The notes: generated by a model not told the origin, from the letters alone. 64,000 nucleotides of DNA from Metabacillus indicus LMG 22858 (GCF_000708755.2 NZ_JGVU02000022.1:62001-126000), one strand, 5' to 3'. Numbered from the stretch's first letter, positions 1 to 8,861 are shown. Program-made: numbers and translations.

Positions 1-501
1 CCGCCTATTTTTGAGGCTCTCCTTTTAGAAGTCATTATCGAACTGTTAAGAGAAGCTGGGGCAAGGCTTCCGACCAAGGTTGGCCAGACAATGGGTATCG
101 TTGGCGGTATTGTTATTGGGACTGCTGCAGTAGATGCCGGGTTTACCAGTAACATTCTCCTGATAATTGTTGCCTTGGGTGCGCTGTCATCCTTTACTAC
201 TCCAAGTTATATGATGGGCAATGTAATAAGAATCATACGTTTTCCGCTCATCCTTTTGGCAGGCTTTTGGGGATTCTACGGAGTGATGTTTGGTTTTTGT
301 TTTCTGCTGATTCATTTGCTGAAACAAACCAGTCTGGGCAGTCCATATTTGAATCCTTTTTATCCGCCGCGCTTTGCAGATTGGAAAGATAATATCATCA
401 GGCTTCCTCTTTCTGTTACCAATAATAGACCAAGTTTAGGGCGGCCTGAAAGTCAGGTTAAGTACAGTAAGGATGTCGGAAAACAAAAAGATACCAAATA
501 A
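1..501 (+). CDS. GerA-family spore germination protein, A subunit (3' part only)
   Basis: The reading frame is open from base 1, so the true start lies upstream of the window and only about the last 166 residues are present. The segment holds the end of the GerA membrane domain: a helix ending in an LLREAGARLP-type motif that is highly conserved in GerAA/GerKA/GerBA proteins, then hydrophobic segments and a hydrophilic tail containing PYLNPFYP and PPRF, also typical of the family. In endospore formers this subunit sits in the inner spore membrane with B and C subunits and senses germinants. The next two genes encode B and C subunits, so this is the first gene of a gerA-type tricistronic operon. 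Which germinant is sensed cannot be told. Confidence 0.93.
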   Translation, partial: PPIFEALLLEVIIELLREAGARLPTKVGQTMGIVGGIVIGTAAVDAGFTSNILLIIVALGALSSFTTPSYMMGNVIRIIRFPLILLAGFWGFYGVMFGFCFLLIHLLKQTSLGSPYLNPFYPPRFADWKDNIIRLPLSVTNNRPSLGRPESQVKYSKDVGKQKDTK

Positions 502-527
502 ATGGATTGAAAGCAGGTAATCTGTTG

Positions 528-1622
528 ATGCAAAATATAAAACCGAAACCTCAAGAACTGATTCCTGCTTTATTAGTATTCTTTATTATCCACTCTGCAC
601 AGCTTGGTGTTGGGGTACAGGGATATCAGCGGATAATTTATCAGGCATCAAAACAAGATGCCTGGATTTCTGTTATCCTCTCTGGAGCAGCCACTTGCAT
701 AATTGGTTTTATTATGTTGAAAACTCTCTCAAAGTATGAAACAGCTGATATTTACTTCATTCACAACGATATCTTTGGGAAGTGGATCGGATTTTTGTTC
801 AACACCACTTACGTCGTATACTGTTTAGGTGCGCTGCTGACCATTCTAAGAAATTATATAGAAGTCGTTCAGGCGTGGATGTTTCCAGAGCTCCCGACAT
901 GGTTTTTAGCATTTACTCTGATGGTTTTAGTTCTTTACGGGGTCTTAGGAGGATTAAGAGTAGTAGTTGGCGTCAGTTTTTTTAGTGTGGTGTTATCGCT
1001 GTGGATGTTACTGTTGCTGTCTTATCCAGCAAAATTCAGTAATTGGACATATTTACTACCGATTTTCGAGTCGGATTTATCAGATATTTTCTTGGGGGCT
1101 TATCAAATGACCTTTACTGTCATTGGTTTTGAACTCATTTACACTGTATATCCCTTCATCAAGAACAAGAAGGAAGCGATGAAATATACCCAGTTGGGCT
1201 TAATCTACACGACACTGCTTTATACATTTCTGATCGTGATCTCTCTTGCTTATTTCAGTGGAGATCAGCTAAAGCAGACGATTTGGGGAACACTTTCTCT
1301 GTTTAAAATTGTTCGCTTGCCATTTATTGAGCGCTTTGAATATGTAGCAATCGCTTTTTGGATGCTCATCATTATCCCAAACCTTATGTTATATTTGTGG
1401 GCAGCTACAAGAGGGGTGAGCGGGTATCTTCCTCGAAAAGAAAAATTAGTTATAATTCTTTTTGTCGTGGCGATAATCCTAATCTCACAAATGTTTAAAA
1501 CTAGAATACAAATCAACGAAATGAATAATTATTTTGCCATTATTTCATTTTGCTTTGTGTTTTGTTACCCCGTTATACTCTATCTATTAGCTGCCGTGAA
1601 AAATAGGAGCCGCAAGGTATGA
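528..1622 (+). CDS. GerAB-family germinant receptor permease-like subunit
   Basis: About 364 residues with ten or so hydrophobic segments, an N-terminal region containing HSAQLGVGVQGYQR, and overall resemblance to the APC-superfamily GerAB proteins that bind the germinant within the receptor complex of the spore inner membrane. An in-frame TTG at 507 would add seven residues, but the AGG at 515-517 is better placed for the ATG at 528. The gene follows the A subunit by about 27 bp and overlaps the C subunit by four bases (ATGA), so translation is probably coupled. Residues that would define the ligand cannot be read without an alignment. Confidence 0.9.
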   Translation: MQNIKPKPQELIPALLVFFIIHSAQLGVGVQGYQRIIYQASKQDAWISVILSGAATCIIGFIMLKTLSKYETADIYFIHNDIFGKWIGFLFNTTYVVYCLGALLTILRNYIEVVQAWMFPELPTWFLAFTLMVLVLYGVLGGLRVVVGVSFFSVVLSLWMLLLLSYPAKFSNWTYLLPIFESDLSDIFLGAYQMTFTVIGFELIYTVYPFIKNKKEAMKYTQLGLIYTTLLYTFLIVISLAYFSGDQLKQTIWGTLSLFKIVRLPFIERFEYVAIAFWMLIIIPNLMLYLWAATRGVSGYLPRKEKLVIILFVVAIILISQMFKTRIQINEMNNYFAIISFCFVFCYPVILYLLAAVKNRSRKV

Positions 1623-2752
1623 AGAGGAAAAAATTATATGCATTGATTTTGTCGGCTTTTCTTTTTTGTGGATGTGCTGATCCTAAAATTTTGGAGGAGA
1701 TGGGACTAATTACAACTGTCGGATATGATTTAAGCAGCAGTCAGGAAATAATTACAACCATGTCTCTTCTCCAGGTTGATCCAACGGCTACACCAAATGC
1801 CGATATTATTACAGCTAAAGCTCTTACAAGCAAAGGCGGGAGACTTCAAGGAAACCGGAAGGCACCGAAAAAGCTTCAATCCGGTCAGCTCCGAGTTGCC
1901 TTGTTTGGTACTGAATTAGCCCGAAATGGGATTATTAGCTTGGCAGACACATTAGCAAGAGACCCCGCCATATCTGATTTGGTATATTTGGCAATTGTAG
2001 ACGGCGAAGCAGCAAACTTGTTAAATCAGCCAAATAGTAAAAATATGGGTAATATTGGCCAAAGCATCTACAAAGAGCTGGAACAGAATGTTGAGAGTGA
2101 ATCCATTCCATCCTCAACACTTCAAGAGTCACTCAGGGACTACCATTCCCATGTGCAAGACTCTGTATTACCTATTGTATCAATGGACAATCAACTTATT
2201 TCTATATCAGGATTGGCTCTTTTTAGAGATGAAAAAATGGTAGGAAGAGTTGATTCTCATGACGGCTTCTACATTGAACTTTTAAGAAACAGGTACGAGG
2301 CGGGTAACATTGAGTTAAAGATGGATAAAGATGAATACGAAGAATTAGAGCCGTTTAAATCTGATCGTGACAATGTGGGCGTAGTTCTCGATACGATTAA
2401 AAGCAAAAGTAAAATAAAGCTTAAAAAACAAAGCAGAAATAAATTTCAAGTATCTGTCAGCATTGATGCAAGGCTGCTGGAAATCACGGAGGGCATTTAC
2501 ATTGATCTTGAAAAACCTAAAAATCTGCACCTGTTGGAAAAAGCGATCAGTAAAAAATTCACAAGAGAAATCGAAGAGGTTATTGATTTATGCCAATCCA
2601 AAGAGTCAGACGTCTTTGGATTCGGAGAAACATACAGAAGCACTGTTGGAAATAAGGGATTGACCAGGAAGAAGTGGCATAAGCTGTACAAAGATATTGA
2701 GGTTGATGTGAAAATGGATTTTCAAATCGTTCGGACGGGTGTAGTGGAATAA
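1619..2752 (+). CDS. GerAC-family germination lipoprotein (Ger(x)C)
   Basis: 377 residues starting with a lipoprotein signal: a KRKK start, a hydrophobic stretch and a lipobox ending at Cys19 (LFCGC), followed by the ADPKILEEMG motif that opens mature Ger(x)C proteins. The C-terminal third matches the GerAC domain. The family is the diacylglycerol-anchored third subunit of germinant receptors and is needed for receptor function. The start overlaps the stop of the B subunit (ATGA), with AGGAG upstream. It is the last gene of the operon and is followed by a clear terminator. Confidence 0.92.
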   Translation: MKRKKLYALILSAFLFCGCADPKILEEMGLITTVGYDLSSSQEIITTMSLLQVDPTATPNADIITAKALTSKGGRLQGNRKAPKKLQSGQLRVALFGTELARNGIISLADTLARDPAISDLVYLAIVDGEAANLLNQPNSKNMGNIGQSIYKELEQNVESESIPSSTLQESLRDYHSHVQDSVLPIVSMDNQLISISGLALFRDEKMVGRVDSHDGFYIELLRNRYEAGNIELKMDKDEYEELEPFKSDRDNVGVVLDTIKSKSKIKLKKQSRNKFQVSVSIDARLLEITEGIYIDLEKPKNLHLLEKAISKKFTREIEEVIDLCQSKESDVFGFGETYRSTVGNKGLTRKKWHKLYKDIEVDVKMDFQIVRTGVVE

Positions 2753-2838
2753 GTTACAGGTTGCTTTGGCATTGAGCTTAAAGAGTGGGTAATTGAATTG
2801 AAAGATAATCGACAAAACTATATTTGGTACTTAAACAA

Positions 2839-2870
2839 CCGAACTAGAGTATCACTAGTTCGGCTATTTT
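2839..2870 (+). terminator. Rho-independent terminator after the gerA-type operon
   Basis: Perfect 9-bp stem (CCGAACTAG / CTAGTTCGG) with a 7-nt loop, followed by CTATTTTTG. It lies about 85 bp after the GerAC stop. Confidence 0.85.
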
Positions 2871-2884
2871 TGTTAAAAGACTGT

Positions 2885-3100
2885 TCCTCAGAACAAAATC
2901 ACCGAAAAAGGCAAAACCGGCCTTTTCCGGTGATTTCTTTTCTGCCTGTCAGGCCTTAACAGTCGGCTCCGCTTTTCGTATTGTCCAGCTCCATCGCTCA
3001 ACTCCTCTGCCAGAACAAAATTGCCCAAAAAGGCAAACCCGGCCTTTCTGGTCAATTTCTTATCTGGCTCCCGGAGCTAAACGAGCGATTCCGCTTTTCT
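2885..3100. repeat. Dispersed stem-loop repeat, copy A (one and a half units)
   Basis: Two neighbouring units. The second (about 2981-3100) has the full structure: TGTCCAGCTCCA start, outer arms ATCGCTC (2993-2999) and GAGCGAT (3083-3089), a middle stem GCCAGA/TCTGGC, an inner stem around CCAAAAAGGC/GCCTTTCTGG, and a GATTCCGCTTTTCT end. The first (2885-2977) keeps only the inner hairpin and the CTCCGCTTTTC end. The same element occurs at 50230-50381 and 51406-51572. It lies between the converging ends of the gerA operon and the permease gene, and no protein-coding gene is seen in it. Confidence 0.85.
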
Positions 3101-4372
3101 TTATTCCCACTTCACAAACGCCTCCAACAAAATCGACAGCAAAAGCCCCATCATCAGTCCGTTTGAAAGCAGCGGTGAGATGTAGACGGAAAGATCCCGG
3201 AACACGGCGGGATCTGTGTTCATGATGCTGACGCCGATCAGGAGCGGGGCGGCGATCCGGAAGATGGTTTTTGAATCGAATGCTGTTCCCTGTATGCTTT
3301 TCAGCGCAGTTCCGAAAAGCTGAAGGTAGGCGACAAACAGGACGGCGTTGCCCACAGTTACCGGGAGAGTAACCAGAATGGATACAAGAGGCGGGAAGAT
3401 TCCCATAATCGTGATCATCGCTCCGCCGATCAGAAACGGCTTGCGCTTGAAAAGCTGAGTGCTTTCCAAAAAGCCGATGGTAGAGGTAAAGGGAGCATAC
3501 GAAACCAGCCCAAGTACCGAGGCGAAAGCGGAATAAGAGCCTGTAAGGAAAAAGGACCTTCTGAAGGATGCAGGTTCAGGTTCGTCCTGATAAAGCTTCG
3601 CAGCCGCCTGGATGGAAGCGATCGTATTGCTTAAGTTCATCATTCCGCCAAGAAAGGCAATTAAGACAATGCCCCATTCCAGGTTTGGAAGGCCAAGCGG
3701 GAAGAAAATGGATCCTTCAGGAGAAACGGATTTGGCTGCAGTTTCGCCTGGGAAGAGGATCAAATAGAGAATCCAGCCGACCGCAATTCCAAGCAGAATT
3801 GAAAAGTTTCCGAGAAAGGCATTACCTTTTATTTTAAGGAAGCTGACAAACAGAACGAGCAGGATGGAGAATAAGCTAACAGCCACGTTTAGCGTTCCGT
3901 CATCTTCTATTTTCAGCATCCCTTTAAAAAAGGTGAGAATCAGCTGAAAGGCAAGCAGGAATAAATAGACGCTTGCAACCATTGGCGTGAAGATCTTCTG
4001 AACCACTGAAGTCAAGTTGAAAGCAGCAAGGATGATGGTGACAATGCCCGCGAGCAAAATGCCGGAAGCAATCCCGCCTCCAATTTGGGTAAAACTCATC
4101 CCAAGAGAGGATGCAGACATGCCGAGGTTAAGAATCAGTCCCCAAATAATCCCTGAATGGCCTTCCATGATCGGGTATCTGTGGCCGATCCACCCCTGAA
4201 GAAAACAGGCGATACCCGTAAAAATCAGGGAGCTTCTGAGTGTGACGGCAATCTGGTCCGGAGTCAGATCAAAAGAAGTGCCGACTGATATCGGAACCAC
4301 AATCGTATTTGCAAATATAAAGAACAGCCACTGCACGGAGGCAAGCGGTGTCGTGAATTTAGAGTTGTTCAT
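3101..4372 (-). CDS. NCS2-family purine/pyrimidine permease (YwdJ-like)
   Basis: 423 residues with 12-14 hydrophobic segments. An early FANTIVVPISVG segment and a later IMEGHSG motif resemble the uracil/xanthine permease (NCS2) fold, in which nucleobases are taken up with protons. A GAGAGG ribosome site precedes the ATG. It is divergent from a LysR regulator that is followed by a CodA-like amidohydrolase, so import of a nucleobase or related N-heterocycle linked to its hydrolysis is a reasonable inference. The exact substrate is not evident. The stop lies at the edge of dispersed repeat copy A. Confidence 0.8.
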   Translation of the reverse strand: MNNSKFTTPLASVQWLFFIFANTIVVPISVGTSFDLTPDQIAVTLRSSLIFTGIACFLQGWIGHRYPIMEGHSGIIWGLILNLGMSASSLGMSFTQIGGGIASGILLAGIVTIILAAFNLTSVVQKIFTPMVASVYLFLLAFQLILTFFKGMLKIEDDGTLNVAVSLFSILLVLFVSFLKIKGNAFLGNFSILLGIAVGWILYLILFPGETAAKSVSPEGSIFFPLGLPNLEWGIVLIAFLGGMMNLSNTIASIQAAAKLYQDEPEPASFRRSFFLTGSYSAFASVLGLVSYAPFTSTIGFLESTQLFKRKPFLIGGAMITIMGIFPPLVSILVTLPVTVGNAVLFVAYLQLFGTALKSIQGTAFDSKTIFRIAAPLLIGVSIMNTDPAVFRDLSVYISPLLSNGLMMGLLLSILLEAFVKWE

Positions 4373-4520
4373 GTTTCAATCGATCCTCTCTGACATACTT
4401 CAGTATCTAGTCTATCAAACATCATTTTTCAGTTGGGAACGGCAAGTAGATTTTTAAAAAACACCCATCTTCAACCATTCAATTTATGCTATCATACAGT
4501 CAGGTATATGGAAAATATTT

Positions 4521-4551
4521 ATATGATCGTTAAAGTATATGTAAATCATAT
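4521..4551. promoter_or_regulatory. Inverted repeat in the permease/LysR divergent region, candidate LysR operator
   Basis: ATATGAT (4521-4527) and ATCATAT (4545-4551) form a 7-bp inverted repeat with a 17-bp spacer, just upstream of the LysR ribosome site and between two divergent genes. LysR-type regulators usually bind such dyads in their own divergent promoter region. Assignment is by position only. Confidence 0.35.
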
Positions 4552-4571
4552 GATAGTAAGGAGGATTGCAT

Positions 4572-5465
4572 ATGGATATCAGACAATTGAATTATTTTAT
4601 TGCAATAGCTGAAGAAGGCCAGATCACAGCTGCTGCAAACAGACTCAAAATGGCCCAGCCGCCCCTCAGCCAGCAGCTGAAGCAGATGGAGACAGAGCTT
4701 GGACTTATTCTTGCCGAGCGAAAGGGGAAATCACTTGAGCTGACAGATGCCGGGGAAAAACTTTACCAGCATGCATTAAAAGTAATAGATGCAATGGAAG
4801 AGGCCCTTTTTGAAGTGAAAGAAACAGGTACAGGAAAAAAAGGGAAGCTGTCCATTGGGGTGAACACACTCTCAAACGATAATCTGCCCAGTTTATTAAA
4901 GGATTTTCAAAAGAATTATCCTGATGTAACTTATAAAATTCAGCAGAATGATTCAGCCCAGCTTTGCAGGCTGTTAAAGGAAAAAGTGCTGGATCTTGCC
5001 ATCGTCAGACTGCCGCTCGATCTGAATGATTTTCACGTCATTCACCTTGAACCTGAACCTTTTTACTTTGTCTCTTCAAGCCCGCTTGATTCTGATCAAA
5101 GAACCGTTAGAGCAGAGGAAGCCATAAAGGTTCCTCTCATTATTCCAAGTACAGAAGGACTTGGTCTTTACAGCAAGATTTTATCTGTTTTTACATCAAG
5201 AGACTTGGAACCTGACGTCATATGCGAATGCTCGGATGTCACCATTCTCTTTGATCTGGTCGCAGCAGGTTTTGGCGCAACGATTGTACCTGAGACGGTC
5301 ATCAGATTAAAACCGCCTGAGGGTCTTCACGTTTATCTGATGGAAGAAACGGAGGGGTTGGGAGAATCAGGACTCATTTATTTAAAAAATCACTACCTGC
5401 CGAAAACGGCACAGAACTTTATTGATCTTCTGCAAGAAAAGAAAAAGGGACAGACGGAGGGGTAA
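4572..5465 (+). CDS. LysR-family transcriptional regulator
   Basis: About 297 residues. The N-terminal 60 residues form the LysR winged HTH (MDIRQLNYFIAIAEEGQ start, then an AAANRLKMAQPPLSQQ recognition region), followed by a two-lobed periplasmic-binding-like effector domain. The start is the ATG at 4572, because GGAGG at 4560-4564 is seven bases upstream; the in-frame TTG at 4566 is too close to that site. The amidohydrolase follows after two bases and the permease is divergent, so this is probably a local regulator that responds to the substrate of that pathway. Confidence 0.93.
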   Translation: MDIRQLNYFIAIAEEGQITAAANRLKMAQPPLSQQLKQMETELGLILAERKGKSLELTDAGEKLYQHALKVIDAMEEALFEVKETGTGKKGKLSIGVNTLSNDNLPSLLKDFQKNYPDVTYKIQQNDSAQLCRLLKEKVLDLAIVRLPLDLNDFHVIHLEPEPFYFVSSSPLDSDQRTVRAEEAIKVPLIIPSTEGLGLYSKILSVFTSRDLEPDVICECSDVTILFDLVAAGFGATIVPETVIRLKPPEGLHVYLMEETEGLGESGLIYLKNHYLPKTAQNFIDLLQEKKKGQTEG

Positions 5466-5467
5466 TT

Positions 5468-6685
5468 GTGAAGAAAACGCTTGTAAAGAATGTGATGATT
5501 GAAAAGGGCTATGCTTTTAATGAATTGGGAGATGTCACCGCTACAAAAACAGACATGGCTGATTTCATTCTTTCTGACGGGAGAATCGAAGAAATTGTTC
5601 CTGCCGGTTCAGAAGTATTTGAAGATTATGAGCTGTTCGATGCAGAAGGCGCATTGGCACTTCCTTCGTTTGCGGAAATGCATATCCATTTGGACAAGAC
5701 CTATTACGGAGGGAAATGGAAAGCTCCGACTAAGGCGAAATCGATTTTTACGAGAATAGAAGAGGAACAGATCCTGCTCCTTGAACAGCTGCCCTCCGTG
5801 CAGGAACGTGCAGAAAAGCTGCTTGAGCTCCAGCTGATGAACGGGACCGGATTTGTCAGAACACACTGCAATGTCGATCAGGTTGTGGGTGTGAAGCATA
5901 TTGACCTGCTTCAACAGGCATTTAAGACATATGAAAATAGGCTTGAAGGTGAGATTGTCGCTTTTCCCCAGCACGGTTTGCTCAGAAGCAGCAGCGTTGA
6001 GCTTGTAAAAGAGGCGATGAGAAACGGAGCACAGTTTGTCGGAGGTGTTGATCCGGCTACAGTGGATGAAGATATTGAAACGTCACTCTCTTCAATGGTA
6101 GAGATAGCTGTGGAATTTGGGGCAGGAATTGATCTGCATTTGCATGACAGAGGACACCTTGGCATTTATACAATTAAACGTTTATTGAGCATGCTGGAAG
6201 ATGCGAAGTTCAAAAAGCCTGTGACAATCAGCCACGCATTCGGACTTGCTGCCCTTTCAGAAGGCGAAGCACGGGAGCTCGCGATTAGATTTGCAGAACT
6301 TGGAGTCAGCCTTGCTTCAACCGTACCCCTTGATTTTAAGATGCCGCTTGCTTTAATGAAGGCTGAAGGGGTAGACGTTTATCTGGGCAATGACAGCATT
6401 ACAGACCACTGGGATCCTTTTGGTACCGGGGATCTGCTTGAGAAGGCAAACGTGCTTTCACAGGTAAACCGGTGGAAGGATGAGCTTGCCTTGAGTCAGT
6501 CGCTGGGCTACATCACAAAGGGAATAACTCCGCTGTCAAAAGAAGGTGAGCAGCTTTGGCCAAAACCGGGAGACCGCGCGGATTTTCTTTTAACGGAAGC
6601 ATCCTGCTCTGCGGAAGCCATCGCGAGAAGAACAAAAAGAAAGGCCGTGTTCTTTAGAGGAAAGGCTGTATATGAAACAGAATAA
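5468..6685 (+). CDS. CodA-like metal-dependent amidohydrolase / deaminase
   Basis: 405 residues, GTG start with CGGAGGGG upstream. Metal and substrate residues align by eye with E. coli cytosine deaminase: H72 and H74 (MHIH), FPQ with Q168, H224 (HLHD), H256 (SHAFG) and D309 (GNDS). The CodA catalytic glutamate in the HCDE motif falls on Asp227 here, so cytosine itself may not be the substrate; related family members act on other amidines, lactams or triazines. It is translationally linked to the LysR gene and divergent from an NCS2 permease, which supports a role in using an imported N-heterocycle. Confidence 0.82.
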   Translation: MKKTLVKNVMIEKGYAFNELGDVTATKTDMADFILSDGRIEEIVPAGSEVFEDYELFDAEGALALPSFAEMHIHLDKTYYGGKWKAPTKAKSIFTRIEEEQILLLEQLPSVQERAEKLLELQLMNGTGFVRTHCNVDQVVGVKHIDLLQQAFKTYENRLEGEIVAFPQHGLLRSSSVELVKEAMRNGAQFVGGVDPATVDEDIETSLSSMVEIAVEFGAGIDLHLHDRGHLGIYTIKRLLSMLEDAKFKKPVTISHAFGLAALSEGEARELAIRFAELGVSLASTVPLDFKMPLALMKAEGVDVYLGNDSITDHWDPFGTGDLLEKANVLSQVNRWKDELALSQSLGYITKGITPLSKEGEQLWPKPGDRADFLLTEASCSAEAIARRTKRKAVFFRGKAVYETE

Positions 6686-6766
6686 CCATGAAGGCCGAGT
6701 TGTGCTTGTTCATTGAAGCGGTTACAATAATGGAAGATTTATTTTTTCATAGGAGATGAATGGAAG

Positions 6767-7207
6767 ATGAAACGAGTTGCAGCGGGGATTTTGCTGATGT
6801 CAGTTTTTTTTGTTCTTTTTGCCTGTTCAAAAGGCGAAAGCGAGGCAGAAGGTTCACTGATGGTTCATGCCGAAATCAGCGTTCCTGAAAAGATCAGCCT
6901 GAATACGGAAGAAACCCTTTCCGTCTCTGTCACACAAGGAAATCAGGCTGTGGAAGATGCTTCTGACGTGCAGTTTGAAATCTGGAAAGCAGACAGCAAG
7001 GAAGAAAGTGAAATGATCAGAGCGGAGCACACAGGTGACGGTATCTATGAAGTTAAGAAATCGTTCAGTGAAGAAGGCAGCTACTTTGTGCAGACTCATG
7101 TCACGGCCCGTGACTTGCATGTTATGCCCAAAAAAGAATTTGTTGTCGGCAAAGGGACTCTCACGGATAAGTCAGAAGATAAAAAAGAAGACCATTCTCA
7201 TCACTAA
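6767..7207 (+). CDS. Lipoprotein with YtkA/FixH-like domain
   Basis: 146 residues. A type II signal (KRVAAGILLMSVFFVLFAC) places the lipid-modified Cys at residue 20. The mature part has a beta-rich YtkA-like domain containing the typical HTGDGIYEV and GSYFVQTHVTARDLHVMP elements. A short C-terminal tail ends in HSHH and might bind metal. These proteins sit on the outer face of the membrane and are often found near metal or redox genes. RBS AGGAGA at 6751-6756. A terminator follows directly. Confidence 0.75.
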   Translation: MKRVAAGILLMSVFFVLFACSKGESEAEGSLMVHAEISVPEKISLNTEETLSVSVTQGNQAVEDASDVQFEIWKADSKEESEMIRAEHTGDGIYEVKKSFSEEGSYFVQTHVTARDLHVMPKKEFVVGKGTLTDKSEDKKEDHSHH

Positions 7208-7232
7208 AAGCTTCCAGCGGAGGCTTTTTTTT
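7206..7232 (+). terminator. Terminator after the YtkA-like lipoprotein gene
   Basis: AAAAGCTTCC / GGAGGCTTTT stem with a short AGC loop and one G-T pair, followed by a run of nine or more T. Confidence 0.8.
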
Positions 7233-7296
7233 TATAGTATGAAATTCTTCAATCTTTACATAGAATTAATCATTCTTTGTTACAATATTGATTAGC

Positions 7297-7315
7297 GATA
7301 TCGAATTCCGATATC
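7297..7315. promoter_or_regulatory. Palindromic operator candidate upstream of padR-chrA
   Basis: GATATCG (7297-7303), AATTC, CGATATC (7309-7315) form a 19-bp near-perfect palindrome, 10-20 bp downstream of a possible -10 (TACAAT, 7281-7286) and 21 bp before the GTG start of the PadR gene. PadR regulators bind dyads and repress their own operons, so this is the probable autoregulatory site. Confidence 0.55.
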
Positions 7316-7335
7316 AAGAAAGGTGATGGTCAATC

Positions 7336-7638
7336 GTGCGTGAATTTATTTTAGGCGCCATTAAAATTCACATTCTGTACCATGCGAAAATCGAGCCGAT
7401 CTACGGGTCCTTCATGATTGAGGAGCTTAGAAGCCACGGATATGAAATCGGTCCGGGAACACTCTATCCGTACCTGCACAATCTTGAAAAGGCAGGCTAC
7501 TTAACGAGAGAAGACCGCAAGGAAAACGGCCGGATCCGCAAATACTACAGCATCACAAAAGAAGGAGAGCAAGCGCTCATCGATGCGAAGAGAATGCTGA
7601 GAGAGCTTGCAAAAGAAGTGTTGAGGGAGGAGTATTAA
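7336..7638 (+). CDS. PadR-family transcriptional regulator
   Basis: 100 residues, almost entirely a PadR winged HTH: the YGSFMIEEL, GTLYPYLHNLEKAGYL and YYSITKEGEQAL motifs are all present. GTG start with AAAGGTGATGG upstream. The stop codon overlaps the start of chrA (TAATG), so the two genes are co-translated. A regulator of this kind in front of chrA suggests chromate- or sulfate-analogue-responsive control; the inducer is inferred from context, not shown by the protein. Confidence 0.9.
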   Translation: MREFILGAIKIHILYHAKIEPIYGSFMIEELRSHGYEIGPGTLYPYLHNLEKAGYLTREDRKENGRIRKYYSITKEGEQALIDAKRMLRELAKEVLREEY

Positions 7639-8810
7639 TGCTTAAAACGTGGATTGAAATTCTGCTGGTGTCAACGAGGCTTGGCCTCACTTCATTTGGC
7701 GGGCCAGTGGCTCATCTGGGTTATTTCAGAGATGAATATGTGAAAAAGAGGCAGTGGCTTGACGAACGCAGCTATGCAGATCTTGTGGCGCTCTGCCAGT
7801 TTCTGCCCGGTCCTGCGAGCAGCCAGGTAGGCATATCCATAGGGATCGTCAGAGGGGGATTGGTCGGAGGCTTTATCTCCTGGTTTGGATTTACAATGCC
7901 GTCTGTCATTGCTCTTATCCTGTTTGCCTACTTTGTTACCGGTTTTCAGGCTGAAGACGCCGGGTGGATCACGGGTCTGAAGATTGTCGCAGTTGCGGTT
8001 GTAGCACAGGCGATTATGGGAATGGGGAAAAATCTCGCACCTGATCGGCCGAGAATTGCCATCGCTGTGATTGCCGCAGTATGCGCCCTGTTTTTCCCGA
8101 CAGCGATCGGTCAAATTGCCATCATCATCATTGCCGGCGTGACCGGTTATATCATGTACCGGAATCAGGATGTTCCAAAGGCTGATAAACTCGCTATTTC
8201 CATAAGTAAAAAGACAGGAGCTGCAGCCTGGATTCTATTTGCCGGACTGCTGATCGGACTTCCGCTGCTCCGCCAGCTCTTCCCGTCTATTTGGATGGCG
8301 ATGTTTGATACGTTTTACCGTGTCGGATCGATCGTCTTCGGCGGAGGGCATGTCGTTCTTCCGATGATTGAGAGAGAGGTCGTGCCTCCAGGCTGGATTT
8401 CTGAGGAAACCTTCCTTGCCGGATACGGTGCGGCCCAGGCGGTTCCAGGACCGCTGTTTACGTTCGCGAGTTATCTCGGGGCGTCAATGAACGGAGTGAC
8501 AGGAGCCCTTGTTGCGACAGCTGCCATGTTCCTGCCTTCATTCCTATTGGTTGTCGGCATGCTTCCGTTTTGGAACTTTCTTCGGGAGAAAAGCAGCGTG
8601 CAGGCAGCACTGATGGGAGTGAATGCCGCTGTTGTCGGTATCCTTCTTGCTGCACTCTACGATCCGGTCTGGACAAGTGCGATTAAATCAACAGGAGACT
8701 TTGCACTTGCCCTGGCAGCATTCGCCTTGCTTGTCTACTTTAAACTGCCTCCATGGCTTGTCGTGCTGCTGGCTGCTGCCGGCGGTATCGTTCTTGGGCT
8801 AATTGGATAG
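7638..8810 (+). CDS. chrA: Chromate transporter ChrA
   Basis: 390 residues made of two tandem CHR domains. Each begins with the family signature: RLGLTSFGGPVAHLGYFRDEYV near residue 15, and a second FGGGHVVLPM motif near residue 235. A PGPASSQVG segment in the first half and AVPGPLFTF in the second are also diagnostic. ChrA proteins export chromate across the membrane. Length fits the long-chain (fused) form rather than the split ywrA/ywrB type. It overlaps the upstream padR gene by one base and is followed by a terminator. Confidence 0.93.
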   Translation: MLKTWIEILLVSTRLGLTSFGGPVAHLGYFRDEYVKKRQWLDERSYADLVALCQFLPGPASSQVGISIGIVRGGLVGGFISWFGFTMPSVIALILFAYFVTGFQAEDAGWITGLKIVAVAVVAQAIMGMGKNLAPDRPRIAIAVIAAVCALFFPTAIGQIAIIIIAGVTGYIMYRNQDVPKADKLAISISKKTGAAAWILFAGLLIGLPLLRQLFPSIWMAMFDTFYRVGSIVFGGGHVVLPMIEREVVPPGWISEETFLAGYGAAQAVPGPLFTFASYLGASMNGVTGALVATAAMFLPSFLLVVGMLPFWNFLREKSSVQAALMGVNAAVVGILLAALYDPVWTSAIKSTGDFALALAAFALLVYFKLPPWLVVLLAAAGGIVLGLIG

Positions 8811-8823
8811 CAGTTGAATGATG

Positions 8824-8852
8824 AAAAGACCTTCTTTTGGAGGTCTTTTTTC
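8824..8852 (+). terminator. Terminator after chrA
   Basis: AAAAGACCT / AGGTCTTTT stem followed by T-rich DNA. Confidence 0.85.
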
Positions 8853-8861
8853 TGTTTAATA

